DNA from: Oscheius sp. JU75
Taxonomy: Eukaryota > Nematoda > Chromadorea > Rhabditida > Rhabditidae
Direction: 5' to 3'
Assembly: GCA_037178855.1 (NCBI GenBank)
Contig: JASJZC010000005.1
Location: 6,696,001 to 6,760,000, forward strand
Length of the DNA: 64,000 bases
Part shown: piece after piece, positions 1-10,337 of the stretch
Layout: every line of letters starts with the position of its first letter
How positions within the stretch are numbered: the first letter of the stretch is position 1
Notes under the pieces: generated by a model
Seen by the model: the letters and a program-made list of their open reading frames with translations, nothing else
Databases searched by the model: none
Told to the model about the DNA's origin: nothing
Made by a program: the position numbers and the translations under genes

Positions 1-805
1 GATTCAGCGACTCCCTCCTTTTCATGGCTGCCTGAATGAGATCCTCCTTCGTGTCGTCCGGATGCAGTGGAGTGCCGGTCATCGAAGATACCTGAGTCCA
101 ATAAGATATGGTCAAAAAACTAACAACATTACCTCCCATCGCTCTTTCAGACTCTTGAGGCTGGCGGGACAAACATCCGCACGAGTTGGCTCTCCCGGCC
201 GAGCTCCGACGACCACCGGGACATTGGTTGAGGCCTTCCACAGCGATTTAGCCGGCGTTTTCGACTTGGAAGAAGCGATAGCGTCTCCGGGAAGTTTTGG
301 CATTGGAAGGTTCTTGACTGGCGTCTCTCTAATTCTCTCCTCCAGCACGGGCAAGATTTTCTTCGTCGCTGCATTCTCCAGGGCTACCGTTCGAATAGGC
401 GAGTAGTCGATGTCGTATTCATCATACTCCGCCGACAGCTCTGCGAATATTTTTCTGCGCGTAAGTGTACATTCCGACTGAAATCATGATTAGATAGAAA
501 ATAGGGAACAAATAACCTTGGGAGGAGTATCAGTGTCTGGAGTCTCTGGCGTCGAAAGGCATTCTGCGGACCAGGTGACCTTCTTTGTAACATGCAGAGT
601 AGCTGAAAAGCTTGATATTGAAGTTGAAGAATAGCTGACCTGGAGTTTCTAGAGACTGATCTGAAATTGAGCTGCCCTTCTCATCTTCGGCATCAAGCTC
701 TTCTTTGCGCAGTCTGGCTCGCTCAATAATAGCCTGAAGCAGTTGGTTTTTACAAAAAAAAAAAATGACGAAAATTACCCTCGTGCGTTCGTCGTCGTCG
801 CCCAT
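1..805 (-). CDS. Charged cytoskeletal-type protein, N-terminal part (possibly anillin-like), cut by window edge
   Basis: Five exons can be joined on the minus strand: 779-805, 640-733, 517-602, 133-477 and 1-91, all with GT/AG borders and one open frame. The start MGDDDERTR is chosen because it is the first ATG in frame with the second exon. The product is hydrophilic and rich in Ser, Thr, Pro and charged residues. It has a basic RARLRKEEL helix near residue 13, then TPETPDTDTPP and later SLKERWE and TGTPLHPDDTKED. A short N-terminal Arg/Lys helix followed by disordered Pro/Ser sequence and SLKER-type motifs is reminiscent of anillin N-termini, but no folded domain lies inside the window. The gene continues beyond base 1, so length and family are unknown. 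The coding status is well supported by the splice pattern; the anillin suggestion is weak inference. Confidence 0.6.
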
Positions 806-1460
806 TTCGGAGAAACGACAAGCGCTCTGAAACTGACATGTGAATCGAGTGGAACAGCTGGCTAGGTGTATGATAGAGCTTTTCAGTAAGAAACGTAACA
901 AAAGTGAATCAACCTAGTGAAAAAAACGGCAAAAGACATTGGCTATCCGCAAACCTCAAAATTACCCCCGCCAGGCTGAGCATCCAATGTTGGCATGCTA
1001 AATTTGCTTGCGTACATCACTCGTGCCGGAATAGGTCGGTTATTTAGGCGGAAGTTTGAAAGTTGGACTTTCTTTCAGAAAAAGAATTTTATTTACTCCT
1101 CTTCTAAGTTCAACTCAAAGTAGGAAAACTTACTCATTCTATGATGTGCTGCTGTTTCCCAACACAACAGAAACGTTCAGAGTTAGGATACCCGCCTGTC
1201 TGATAGATGAATGAGTTCACATCTAATTCTTAGTTTGAATTTGGCCCAGAGTATTGCCGCTCCACTGCCACGACATATTTATGATCAAACGCGATGGATT
1301 TTGAAGAAAGTTCGATGTGAAATGTAAGTTTTGTTTCAAAAGAATCTGTTTATGTCGATCATATGATTTCCAGGAAACTTATTTTATAAACAACATTAAA
1401 ACTAACGTTGACGTTCTCTTTCTGTTGAAGTAGACAATATGACGCGTTTATTTGTAAGAG

Positions 1461-2832
1461 TTATTCGTGAGTCAAAGTGCTAATCCACCTGGAGACAGGT
1501 GTTTTCCTCAGCCCATTCCGCAAGAACTTGTTATAGGGTTCTGTTAAGACGAAAGATACGATGGAAGTGGCTATAGGATAGCATAATATGGCCACACTGA
1601 ATATGTTCCATTGAGCAGAGGTCACACCCATACAATCTTCCGAGGTGAACAGAATTGCCACAAATGGGGTCATTGAGACCAGGGTGAATACAAGTGGAAC
1701 CGTGCTCTGAAAGAAGATTCTCATTTCTTTAGTAGTACTATAACAGGCAAACAGGCAGATTTCTGTGCTGAGTTGACTAAACACACTTACTGCCCTAGAA
1801 AATGGGTGAGGACGGTAGGAACCTGCAAAAATCCTATTTTCATGCAGTACGCAATAGTGTGTCAAATCGAGTCGGAAAGCCTGTTATAGTACTACCGTTT
1901 CTTTGACTCGTTTACCTGTACTGTCAAAGTGATAGTTATTTTTTTCTGTAGTTTGAAGTTAGTGGAACTAATCGTCGACTTCTTCATGTCCTCGCTCACT
2001 TTATGATGAGTCAGATAAGTGATAAGATACAGAAAGAGCACTGCCAGGATGACCAAGGCCACAAAAACGCCTACAAAAATGGTACATTGAGAAGAGCAAT
2101 ACTACCCGAAGTCAAAATGCTGCTCTTACAGAAGAATAGTAAGTTCAGAACATCTTTAGGGTAGTTAAAGGACGGAAGAGCCCCTGTCAAATTGTAGCGC
2201 TTCGCAACTGTTTCCACCTCCTACAAAGTTTGTTGTCTTTTTTGAACTGAACTCACATCGTGATTTGCAAAAAGAAGAACTTTCGATACGACTGCCACGA
2301 ATGGACAAGAAAACATAAAATAACAGACATCCACAGCTAGGATCCTATTAAAAGACTAGATTCCCCTCAAAAGGTCTGTCTTACCAAGTTGTCTTCAGCT
2401 TCAGCCAATGTCTATGAGAGAGAATTAAGCGATACAGGCATACTTCGATTAGTGTCCCTCCTGCGGCTGTATAAAAATAGACACAGATTGTAACCTGAAC
2501 CTTGTTCTGAAAAGAATTGGAACTTACTCCTATTGTTGGACCCCAATCTGGACCAAAAAGTTTGTAGAAACCAATCAGTCGAAGTAGAGGAAACGGAAAA
2601 TAGTCCTCATATGCGTAGCCGATCGCATAAGAGAGTGTAGCACAAACTTCGAAAATCTGAACCAAACTTTTCCCTAGAAACACTCTAAACTTTCAGTCAT
2701 TTTCAAAAGAAAAATTTTGATATCGTGCATCTTCTGAGGAGTATGGTTCAGGATAGCGTAGAAGAGAATACTTTGGGCTAGAACTGAGATCAGAGTGACG
2801 ATATTTTTAACATAGAAAATAGTGATATTCAT
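1461..2832 (-). CDS. Seven-transmembrane chemoreceptor, Srh-like
   Basis: Multi-exon membrane protein read from ATG at 2832 to TAA at 1461. TM1 is followed by the loop HTPQKMHDIKIFLLKM, which matches the short 'KTP..M..VK..LL' loop after TM1 of nematode Srh/Sri receptors. Later exons give further hydrophobic segments (around VTICVYFYTAAGGTL, MFSCPFVAVVSKVLLF, VFVALVILAVLFLYL). A final exon carries two helices and ends YPIATSIVSFVL then EPYNKFLRNGL, like the TM7 tail of Srh proteins. Such receptors sit in sensory cilia of chemosensory neurons and detect small molecules. The start overlaps the stop of the small upstream frame at 2829. Class assignment (Srh versus Sri or Srd) is tentative; being a nematode 7TM receptor is well supported. 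Confidence 0.7.
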
Positions 2833-3260
2833 GAGAACAAGAATAGAGAGAGAATGGCCGATGTTATGTACGCTTGACGAGGATTTTCTTCATCAAACGT
2901 ATCAGCTGCAAATTGTTAATTTCAAGCAATGGGAATAATAGAAAACCGTGGTTTGATATTGGGTTTTGGTACGGGTGAGACAGTATGAACGAAGGAGTAC
3001 ATAGTACATGAGTGGCATGATTGTTGTCCCAAGTTGATTGCTAATGAAACTAAAAGCAGCTGTGTTCTCCCATAACAAAAGGAGCCACGTCTCCGATAAA
3101 GTATATTCCGAGTAGCCAGGTCAATCTTGCAATATTTTTATGTGTTCACTCTGATCATCTTGACTCACTCGTCGATGGTCACACCGATTGCGAAATGTTT
3201 CCACACTGGTGGGGGCTGACCATAAAACCTTTTATGCCAGCTGCTCCCTTTCTTTGTCAT
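2829..3260 (-). pseudogene. PQ-loop-like membrane protein fragment
   Basis: The frame starts at ATG 3260, crosses a short intron, and gives TIDELTWLLGIYFIGDVAPF. A following stretch reads SNQLGTTIMPLMYYVLL. The pair resembles one PQ-loop repeat of lysosomal amino-acid transporters (W-L-x-G-D ... N-Q-L-P/G-T ... YY). The two halves are in different frames and I could not find a clean intron that joins them, so a frameshift or a missed splice site is likely. A last exon-like segment ends at TGA 2829-2831, overlapping the ATG of the next receptor. Full transporters have two PQ repeats and seven helices; only about one repeat is here. It may be a decayed copy or an unusual short gene. Family call is inference from a short motif. 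Confidence 0.3.
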
Positions 3261-3322
3261 TCTCTTTTGCTCTTTTCAAACTTGGTTGTTCTTAGTACAC
3301 TGTGCAAGTTGGAAAACGACTA

Positions 3323-4810
3323 ATGGCGGGTCGCTTCATTGATGTGAAGAAGGACAAACTTCGTCGAATTACCGAAGTGGAACTGGACTTTGTTCAGATT
3401 TACACTAAACTGAAGGACGATGACAAGGAACTCGAGATCTACAGCGATGGTTCGTTTATGCTGCTTCTCTTCTAAAGATTCTCAGGTCCAACAGTTTCCA
3501 GCCATCCCGAACAACCGTATCTTTTCTCAACTCACCCGAACAGACTCTACTTGCAGTATAAGTACACCGGAGTCTTTTTCTCCTGTTATACATGCGCTTT
3601 CCCTGACCATTTCGGTCGTCACTACAAGAACCAGACAAATGTCTACAAGAAATTTGGCACTTGTCATCTGGCTACCCACTTTGTTATCATTCTCATGGAC
3701 AAGGGGGCGTTTGCAGCTGGGATCTTCAAGAAGTGAGTGGTTGTAGTCTGTACTGTAAAAAGTTTCTTTTCAGCAGCAATTTGGTTGAGAGTATCGAGCT
3801 GTACAATCATTCAGAGAAACAGAAGGAAGAAAACGAGTTCAAGTCCTACTGCAAAGCGACAGTGGATAAATGGGATGCCAAAAACTACTTCAAGTACATC
3901 CGCTGTCGACAAGAAGACTTTGAACTGTTTGGTGCTGGAGAATACAGCTACAATCGAGAAGACGCGGTTGTTGAAGGTGTTCGGCATGCGTAAGAGAAAC
4001 TTTTTGAACTGGAACTACTCCTAAATTCAGACACATTCCTTTCGTTACCGACTATCCGACTCTGGACGAGGTGAAACGGGTGAACAAGAGGATTTTCACT
4101 GTTATCGCGTACTCGACAGAGAAGGAACTTCTGAAGGAGAAGAGAAAAGTAGCTCCTGCGGATCAGGTATCGTTTGTGAGTTCGGAACATGCCAGATAAG
4201 ATCCCTTCTTCGACCACCAGAAATCAGAAGCAACCAAAGGAAGCTGTTCTTTTTGATCTGGACGAGATACACGAGTTGATTATGACCAACGACGGCGCTG
4301 GTCTGGCTGATGCTTTGAGCGAGAGTCAGCCTCATTCCCAGTTTTTGAACTATGTTAATTCTGAACTCTTGCTCTCAATTGCTACGCATAAGAACAAACC
4401 AAACGCTGTTAAGGTCTGGAAAAGTTTATATTATGAAAATAAACTATTCAGGCTCTTCTTGAACTCGGAGCTAGTATTCTGACCCCAGTCAGCTTCTATT
4501 TCTTCGGCAAAGAAATGCCATATAATCTGGCCAGAACTGACGCAATGCGAATGGTCTTCATCGAATTCAGGGAAGAACATCCGGAAGCTTGGGACTGGAA
4601 GCGGTATTATATTGTATTTACCGAAGAAATGTTAGTTTCAGGGCAAAAGTTCCAACTAGAGCTGAGTTCAATCGGGTAAAGACCTTGTTAGAAGATGCTT
4701 TGGAGGTGAAAGAACATAGAGAAGAAGAAAAACGGAAGGCTAGAGACGAGAAGAGACAACGAAGACGGGACAAATTGGATAAGAAGACACTTCATTTGAG
4801 AGACGATTAA
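3323..4810 (+). CDS. VLRF1/ankyrin protein, ANKZF1/Vms1 paralogue 1
   Basis: Spliced product of roughly 400 residues from ATG 3323 to TAA 4810. After an N-terminal segment, a beta-rich region (NRLYLQYKYTGVFF) leads to IILMDKGAFAAGIF, the hallmark strand of the VLRF1 (eRF1-like) domain of ANKZF1/Vms1. Next comes KYIRCRQEDFELFG and HIPFVTDYPTLDEVKRVN, matching the RAP..R.LFFG and IPFxTRRPTxxEVxRV signatures. An ankyrin repeat (ALLELGASIL) and the family tail RTDAMRMVFIEFREEHPEAW follow, then a basic coiled coil. The N-terminal C2H2 zinc finger of ANKZF1 is absent. So is the loop after AGIF that carries the catalytic glutamine; the gap to the next helix is about 20 residues. Vms1 releases nascent chains from stalled 60S ribosomes, so this copy may be inactive or repurposed. 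A polyadenylation signal AATAAA follows the stop at about 4813. Confidence 0.85.
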
Positions 4811-4916
4811 CAAAATAAAACCGTTACTTCTTGTCGTAGGTATATATTTGCGAACATAAATTGGAATAACATCCTTCGTGTTTTTTTCTCATTGATTCTT
4901 GAAATTTCAGTATAAA

Positions 4917-5200
4917 CGACCGTGCGCACAAAATAGTGCACACTAATTGGCAATATTGGCTTCAGACAGGCAGACAGAGACGCGAGGACAATATTAAATA
5001 GATAGTTGAAAGCAATACTTATGGGTGGCATGTCCTGGCAAGTCAAAACTGCAAAGCAAGACAGCTAGCAAAAGAGGAATTTCTCTACTAGAGCGATGAT
5101 TTCTGTGGCGGACACTGTCTGTTTGGTTGTTGACCGTGGCCACAAATCAGAAGAGAATTTATTGCCAATTAGTTTGTGCTAAAAGTTTGCAAGTCAAGTT
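4917..5200. repeat. Dispersed short repeat, family R1
   Basis: The segment with GTGCGCACAAAATAGTGCA, ACTAATTGGCAAT and the motif CAGACAGAGACGCGAG followed by ACAATATTAAATAGATAG recurs at about 25621-25805 with high similarity and, more decayed, at about 47270-47360. The motif CTTGACTTGCAAAC seen at the left end of the other copies appears here in reverse complement near 5185-5200 (GTTTGCAAGTCAAG), suggesting inverted termini. No coding capacity. It behaves like a non-autonomous (MITE-type) element. Edges are approximate. Confidence 0.55.
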
Positions 5201-5252
5201 TGAAGCTTGAGATAGGACGAAATGCTCTTGGAAAGACTCACACAGTAGAACA

Positions 5253-5304
5253 CGAATAGTTGACGGCAAAACTACCTTTAGGTAGCTTTGCCGCCAACTA
5301 TTCG
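5253..5304. repeat. Near-perfect hairpin (about 24-base arms)
   Basis: The left arm, from 5253, begins CGAATAGTTGACGGCAAA; the right arm, ending at 5304, ends TTTGCCGCCAACTATTCG. The arms pair over about 24 bases with two mismatches and almost no loop. It lies in the gap between the two VLRF1 paralogues. It could be a foldback remnant of a mobile element or a structured RNA; nothing in the sequence decides. Confidence 0.7.
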
Positions 5305-5698
5305 TATACTTGCCTCCTGAAATTAAAAGAGAGATTGGGTTGAAAACATGTTTCCAGCTTAGCGATGCTCTACAATGTTGTCAACTTTGCGGACATCACC
5401 CATCAGGAAAGTGATGCATAGAGTCGTAATCATGTATCGATAAGACGTGAGATCACAACATTTCTATAAGCGTTATACAAGCGTTCAGGAAATATTCCCT
5501 CGTTCGCCCAGATCACGTCACTGAGTGTTCGCTGATCGCGGCGGGAAGTTCGATTGTGAAATCTTGCCACATTTTGGGATACGTTCATGTTCGCAATATA
5601 AAAGGAGAAACATTTTGGTGAGATCACGCTCCATTTTTACTCCTTGTTCTCAACAGTTTTTCCCCTTTATAACTTCTCTTTCAGTGTTTCAAACTATC

Positions 5699-7239
5699 AT
5701 GGCGGGTCGCTATCTCGACACGGCTAAAGTCTCCGTTCATCCCATGTCTTCACTGAAAAACTTCGCTGACAATTGGTTACCAATGGATGATACGAACAAA
5801 GAAGAGGAGAACTTCCTCGAAATACACAGCGATGGTCAGTTACCTTGTTTTCCAACAAAATCAATTTTCAGGCCCTTCTATTTCGAGCTATCCCGATACT
5901 CCCTACCTTTTCTCCGCCAACTGTAGCAGAACATATTTCATCGAAGATTCCAATGGATGGTACAAATACTATTGGGAGCGGAAGGAGAGTGAAGTGAAGC
6001 GAGTCATCTCCGTCTACCCCTGTACCTTCCCCGAAAACATTGGATTTCGAGGAGTCATGGCTAATTCAAAACCGGCAACAGAATACATGGTAGTTATCAT
6101 GTGCAAGGGAGCCTTTGCAGCTGGACTTTACAACGAGTGGGTGTCTTTTATTCGTTTGGATTCAAATTCGATTTAGAAGCAAGCTGGTCGACTCTGCCGA
6201 GATATTCAATCGTATCCAACCGATGACTTTACAAGAAGAAGAGCAGTTCCACGCTGAAGTAAAAGTCATTTTGAAGCGATGGAACACTCAAGGCCTGATC
6301 AAGTACATTCGCTGTCGCCAGGAGGACTACTATCTGTTTGGACAGACAGCCTACCGGCTTGAAGAGGAGATTCGATATGGAGCCAATCTGGAGTACAGTC
6401 ACATAAAGAGACAAGATCGTTGTCTTCATGCGTAAGTTTCGTCCTGATGATGGTAGTTATAGAGAAGTTTAGACACATTCCCTTCGTGACTGACTATCCC
6501 TCTCTCGAAGAAGTCGAAAGGGTGAACAAACGTCTTTTTAGTATCGTTCTCCACGGCCTGCCTCACAAGTTCAAGGCTCAGGAAAAGAAGATGACAGCTG
6601 ATTTCCAAAAAATCAAGGCAATTTTTCTCTTCTTACTTGAATATGTCATGCTTCTAGAGCGCGAAAGAGTCTCCCTCCAGTTCCAAAGACCGTCGTGTTC
6701 CCCGAACAACTGCTCCTTTCGACTTTAATAAGATGAAGAGGCTCATTCTTGCCAACAACGGTAATGCCATTGGAAACATGTTTGCCGAGTCCTCTGCTCA
6801 ATCTCGTCTCTCTGAGTTCTTCTCCGAAAAGCACTTTGACCAAACTACTTGCCTCCACTTTGCAACGATCAAGGACAAGACAGAGGTGGTGAGAGTATTA
6901 CTCGAGTTTGGAGCCAGTCTGGAACAGCGTGACTCTAATGGAAAACTGCCTTATGAACTCTGTAAAACGGATGACATGAGGATGGTCTTCGTCGAGTACA
7001 GAGAAGAAAATCCTTCTGCTTATCTGTGGAAGAGGTTGGTTCTTTTTTCTTTTGTAAATCAGCAGTCTACTTTCAGAACAATGATCCCGACAGAGTACGA
7101 GCTAAAAGAGGTCAGAATGCCAAAAGCCATCATTTCTGAGGAGATGATGAAGGCAGACAAGAGAACTGTGAGAGATGCCATCCGGAAGAAGAGGAGTCAG
7201 AAGCTGAACAAGAAGAACATCAGTTGCGGTGACTACTAA
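5699..7239 (+). CDS. VLRF1/ankyrin protein, ANKZF1/Vms1 paralogue 2
   Basis: Paralogue of the gene just upstream, same strand and same intron positions (for example the intron splitting the Gly codon after HSD/YSD). It starts MAGRYLDTAK; a TTTCAG acceptor 14 bases before the ATG would suit leader trans-splicing. The VLRF1 strand reads VVIMCKGAFAAGLY, followed by KYIRCRQEDYYLFG and HIPFVTDYPSLEEVERVN. The ankyrin segment is TTCLHFATIKDKTEVVRVLL then EFGASLEQRDSNGKLPYEL, ahead of VFVEYREENPSAYLWKR and a basic tail (AIRKKRSQKLNKKN). As in paralogue 1, the zinc finger and the catalytic-glutamine loop after AGLY are missing; the join runs YNESKLVDSAEIFNR. Loss in both copies suggests it predates the duplication. 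AATAAA lies near 7263. Role unknown; membership in the ANKZF1/Vms1 family is clear from several motifs in order. Confidence 0.85.
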
Positions 7240-7811
7240 ACAGATGAAATCTTTGCGGGTCAATAAATGATTGAACTTCTCTGTGAAATAGGATGAAAGA
7301 GCTGTAATGGTTTGAAAGTGTAGAAATACTGTTCATAGTTCGAACGAGTTCAACAAAACAGGCCGCAGATATACAAGAAACAGCAACGCCATGGGATCTT
7401 GTCAGACCTCTAAAAGAAGACCGTGTAATTGCAGGTACCCGTTAAATTCGCTGAACTTCCTGGAAAAAAAAAGAAAATTTTTTTTATAGCCACGCAAGTC
7501 TAGGTTCTGAGCAACATTCCGAGCATAAAACAGGGTTCTACTCGAGTCTAGCCTCACATGTGTATTTAACAGCTCCACTCGCTCCAGTGCCCGGCTGACC
7601 CTTATCAATTTTCCTTGTCCGTGCGATAGCCTCTAAGAGGTCCAGCAATGTTCGTTATTTTAGTATTCCTAGCCCACGAACTGTGTAAATTCCCGATGAA
7701 TAAGCCATTTCGCCGCCCAGACTGTCTGTCACGTAGGACAGCTTATAAGACAACGTTTCTTTGCCATACGCACGAACAACTCATTTTCCCGCAATTTCCT
7801 TTTTTTCCAGA

Positions 7812-10165
7812 ATGCATGGGAAAAGAGTTGCCATCGTTGGAGCTGGAGCTTCAGGTCTCCCAGCCATCAGGTAAGTATCTCCAAAATTTATGAGACAGAT
7901 ATTTGTGATGCTTTGCCAAATATATAAGAGGAACTGATTATTAGTTACTCATTGGCCTCTGGTTACTATTACCATGTGAGAGTCTGAGCTCTGATCAATA
8001 ATAGGACGCCTACTGATAGGACAATTCTGTATTGTTGGTCAAGTATCTAACTTCCTTGCTGAGTGAGCTCGTTTAGAAATGCTGTTTTACGAATTTAGAA
8101 AATGAATACCACCGAACAGACTTGACCTTTGAGGTAGACGTGGCTTTTTGTATTTAGAGATTTGGTCCAAAGCTTAGTAGTTGCAGTAATGAAAATGTCT
8201 TTGCTTGATACCAACTATTTTTATAGACATGCCCTGCTCTACAATCTGGATGTAATTTGCTTTGAAGCGGCCAAAGAAATTGGTGGTCTATGGCGATACA
8301 AAGCTCAGGAAACCGAAGAGTCTTCGGTTATGAAAAGCACGGTCATCAACACATCCAAAGAGATGACCGCCTACTCGGACTTCCCACCCCTTCCCGAAAT
8401 GGCAAACTTTATGCATAACACGGAAATGCTCAGGTTGGTAATTCTGTACCCGCCTATGAAGTCAAGTTCAGATACTTCCAGCTCTATTCAAAACACTTTG
8501 ACCTGGAAAAGTACATCAAGTTCAACACGAAGGTTATCAGAGTGAAACGGGCTGATGATTATGGAAAGAGTGGACGGTGGAGTATCGCCTACAAAACTGG
8601 GTACAAGGAACTCCTTTTTAGTAGATTTCCTTTTCAGTGATCAAGAAGAAAAGACTGAAATCTTCGACTCCGTCCTTATGTGTTCTGGTCATCACACTCT
8701 CCCCCATTTCCCAAAACCCTGGGATGGACAGAGCAGTTTTAAAGGAAGAATTCTTCATTCTCATAGCTACAAAGATCACCGAGGCTTTGAAGACAAGACT
8801 GTCGTCGTGGTCGGAATCGGTAATTCTGGAGGGGATGTAGCTGTAGAGTTGAGCAGAATCGCCAAACAAGTGAGTGACTTTTTTTATTTCATCATTTTCC
8901 GCTGAATACAGGTGTACCTGGTCACTCGGCGAGGAACATGGGTGTTTAATCGCGTTTACGATTACGGACTGCCATTTGACACTGTTCTCAACAGGTAATT
9001 CTTTTGGCTAATCAAAGAGAAAGCTAGGTTCTATGTTTTGGTTGTTCTGTGGGTTCTGGGACGACTTTGATGTACACTATTACTAGATATAGGGCTTTCA
9101 ATACGGGATTTTGACTGAAATGCAGAAACCGAATAGATCTTTTAATAGGAACAGTCCACTTTCAGACGGAGTTACCATCACATGCGATCCATTGTCCCGG
9201 AATTCATCACAAACTTTGTGGCCGAGCAGAAACTGAATCAACGATTTGACCATGCTCGTTACGGTCTCAAACCAGCTCATCGGGTCTTTGGGTAACTGTT
9301 GCGAAAAAAAGACGGCAAGACAAACTTCAGAGCTCACCCCACAGTGAACGACGAGCTGCCCACCAGAATTGCCTGCGGAACAATCAAGATCAAGCCGAAC
9401 ATTCGCAAGTTCACAGAGACAGGACTCGAGTTCGCGGACGACTCCAAGATTGATAACGTGGATGCTGTTGTTCTGTCGACTGGCTACTCTTTCGAGTTCA
9501 AACTGGTAGAGGATGGCAAGCTGATTCCCGTGGTAGAGAACCAGGTCGACTTGTACAAGTACATGTATCCGATGGAGACAGCTGACCACAATACTTTGGC
9601 AATCATCGGTCTTGTGCAACCATTTGGATCGATTATGCCCATGTCAGAAATGCAGGCTCGTGTCTTCTTTGAGAACCTCTATGGACAGCACAAACTTCCT
9701 ACTAGAGCAGAGGTTGATCAATTCTTGTTTTTGAAAAACAGTTCCATTCAGATGAAGAAGGACATCGACGACAAGCGGTGTGCTATGGCTCTTCGCTACG
9801 TACACAGTCGTCGTCATACCATCCAGGTGGACTACGTAGACTACATGGACCAGCTGGCTGATCTGATCAGAGCAAAGCCCGACTTCTGGGAGATTCTGAA
9901 AACAGATCCAATGCTGGCGTTCAAGGTCGAGTTTGGTCCAGCCGTACCCTACATGTACCGAATCCGTGGCCCTCATCCATGGGATGGAGCCAAGGAAGCT
10001 TTGACTAACTGCGAGGAACGAATCTACAAAGTAAAAGGTTTTTTTTTTGCAACAGACAGGTAAATTTAGGCTACAAACAGCGGTCCGTATCAATGCAGCT
10101 GCATCACTCTGTTCTCAGTGGGAGCAATTCTTCTCTTTATCGTCCTCCTTTTTGCTCTTTTCTGA
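7812..10165 (+). CDS. fmo: Flavin-containing monooxygenase
   Basis: Eight exons: 7812-7870, 8227-8433, 8472-8600, 8638-8869, 8912-8994, 9166-9291, 9331-10030 and 10070-10165. The N-terminus has the FAD-binding GxGxxG motif (VAIVGAGASG). The FMO signature FKGRILHSHSY is present, followed by the NADPH Rossmann motif VVVVGIGNSGGD. HPTVNDELPTRI and the late motif VLSTGYSF are also typical. The last exon encodes a hydrophobic tail (about TLFSVGAILLFIVLLFALF), the usual ER anchor of class B FMOs. The enzyme oxygenates soft nucleophiles (N, S) with NADPH and O2 at the ER; in worms FMOs also act in stress resistance and longevity. The small first exon and a 356-base first intron are normal. AATAAA occurs near 10196. 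Complete and apparently intact; the ortholog number within the fmo family was not determined. Confidence 0.95.
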
Positions 10166-10337
10166 ACAGTCACTTCCCCCAACATTTGTTCTGTGAATAA
10201 AGCTAGTCATCTCGATACAAAAATGAGCTAATCCACATCAAGCGTACAGCCTACATTGTCCAGGAAATGTCAACTTGAGTTTCTTAGCTAATCCCCTCAG
10301 TTCCTCAAACTTCTTCTTAGTGAAGTCGTATAGCAAC

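Noticed and set aside
7380-7460. Possible 28S rRNA 5'-end similarity (GTACCCGTTAAATTCGCTGAA)
   Set aside because: Only about 20 bases loosely resemble the start of large-subunit rRNA; the highly conserved bases that follow (AAGCATAT...) are absent.
9098-9619. 173-codon minus-strand frame
   Set aside because: Antisense shadow of the large FMO exon.
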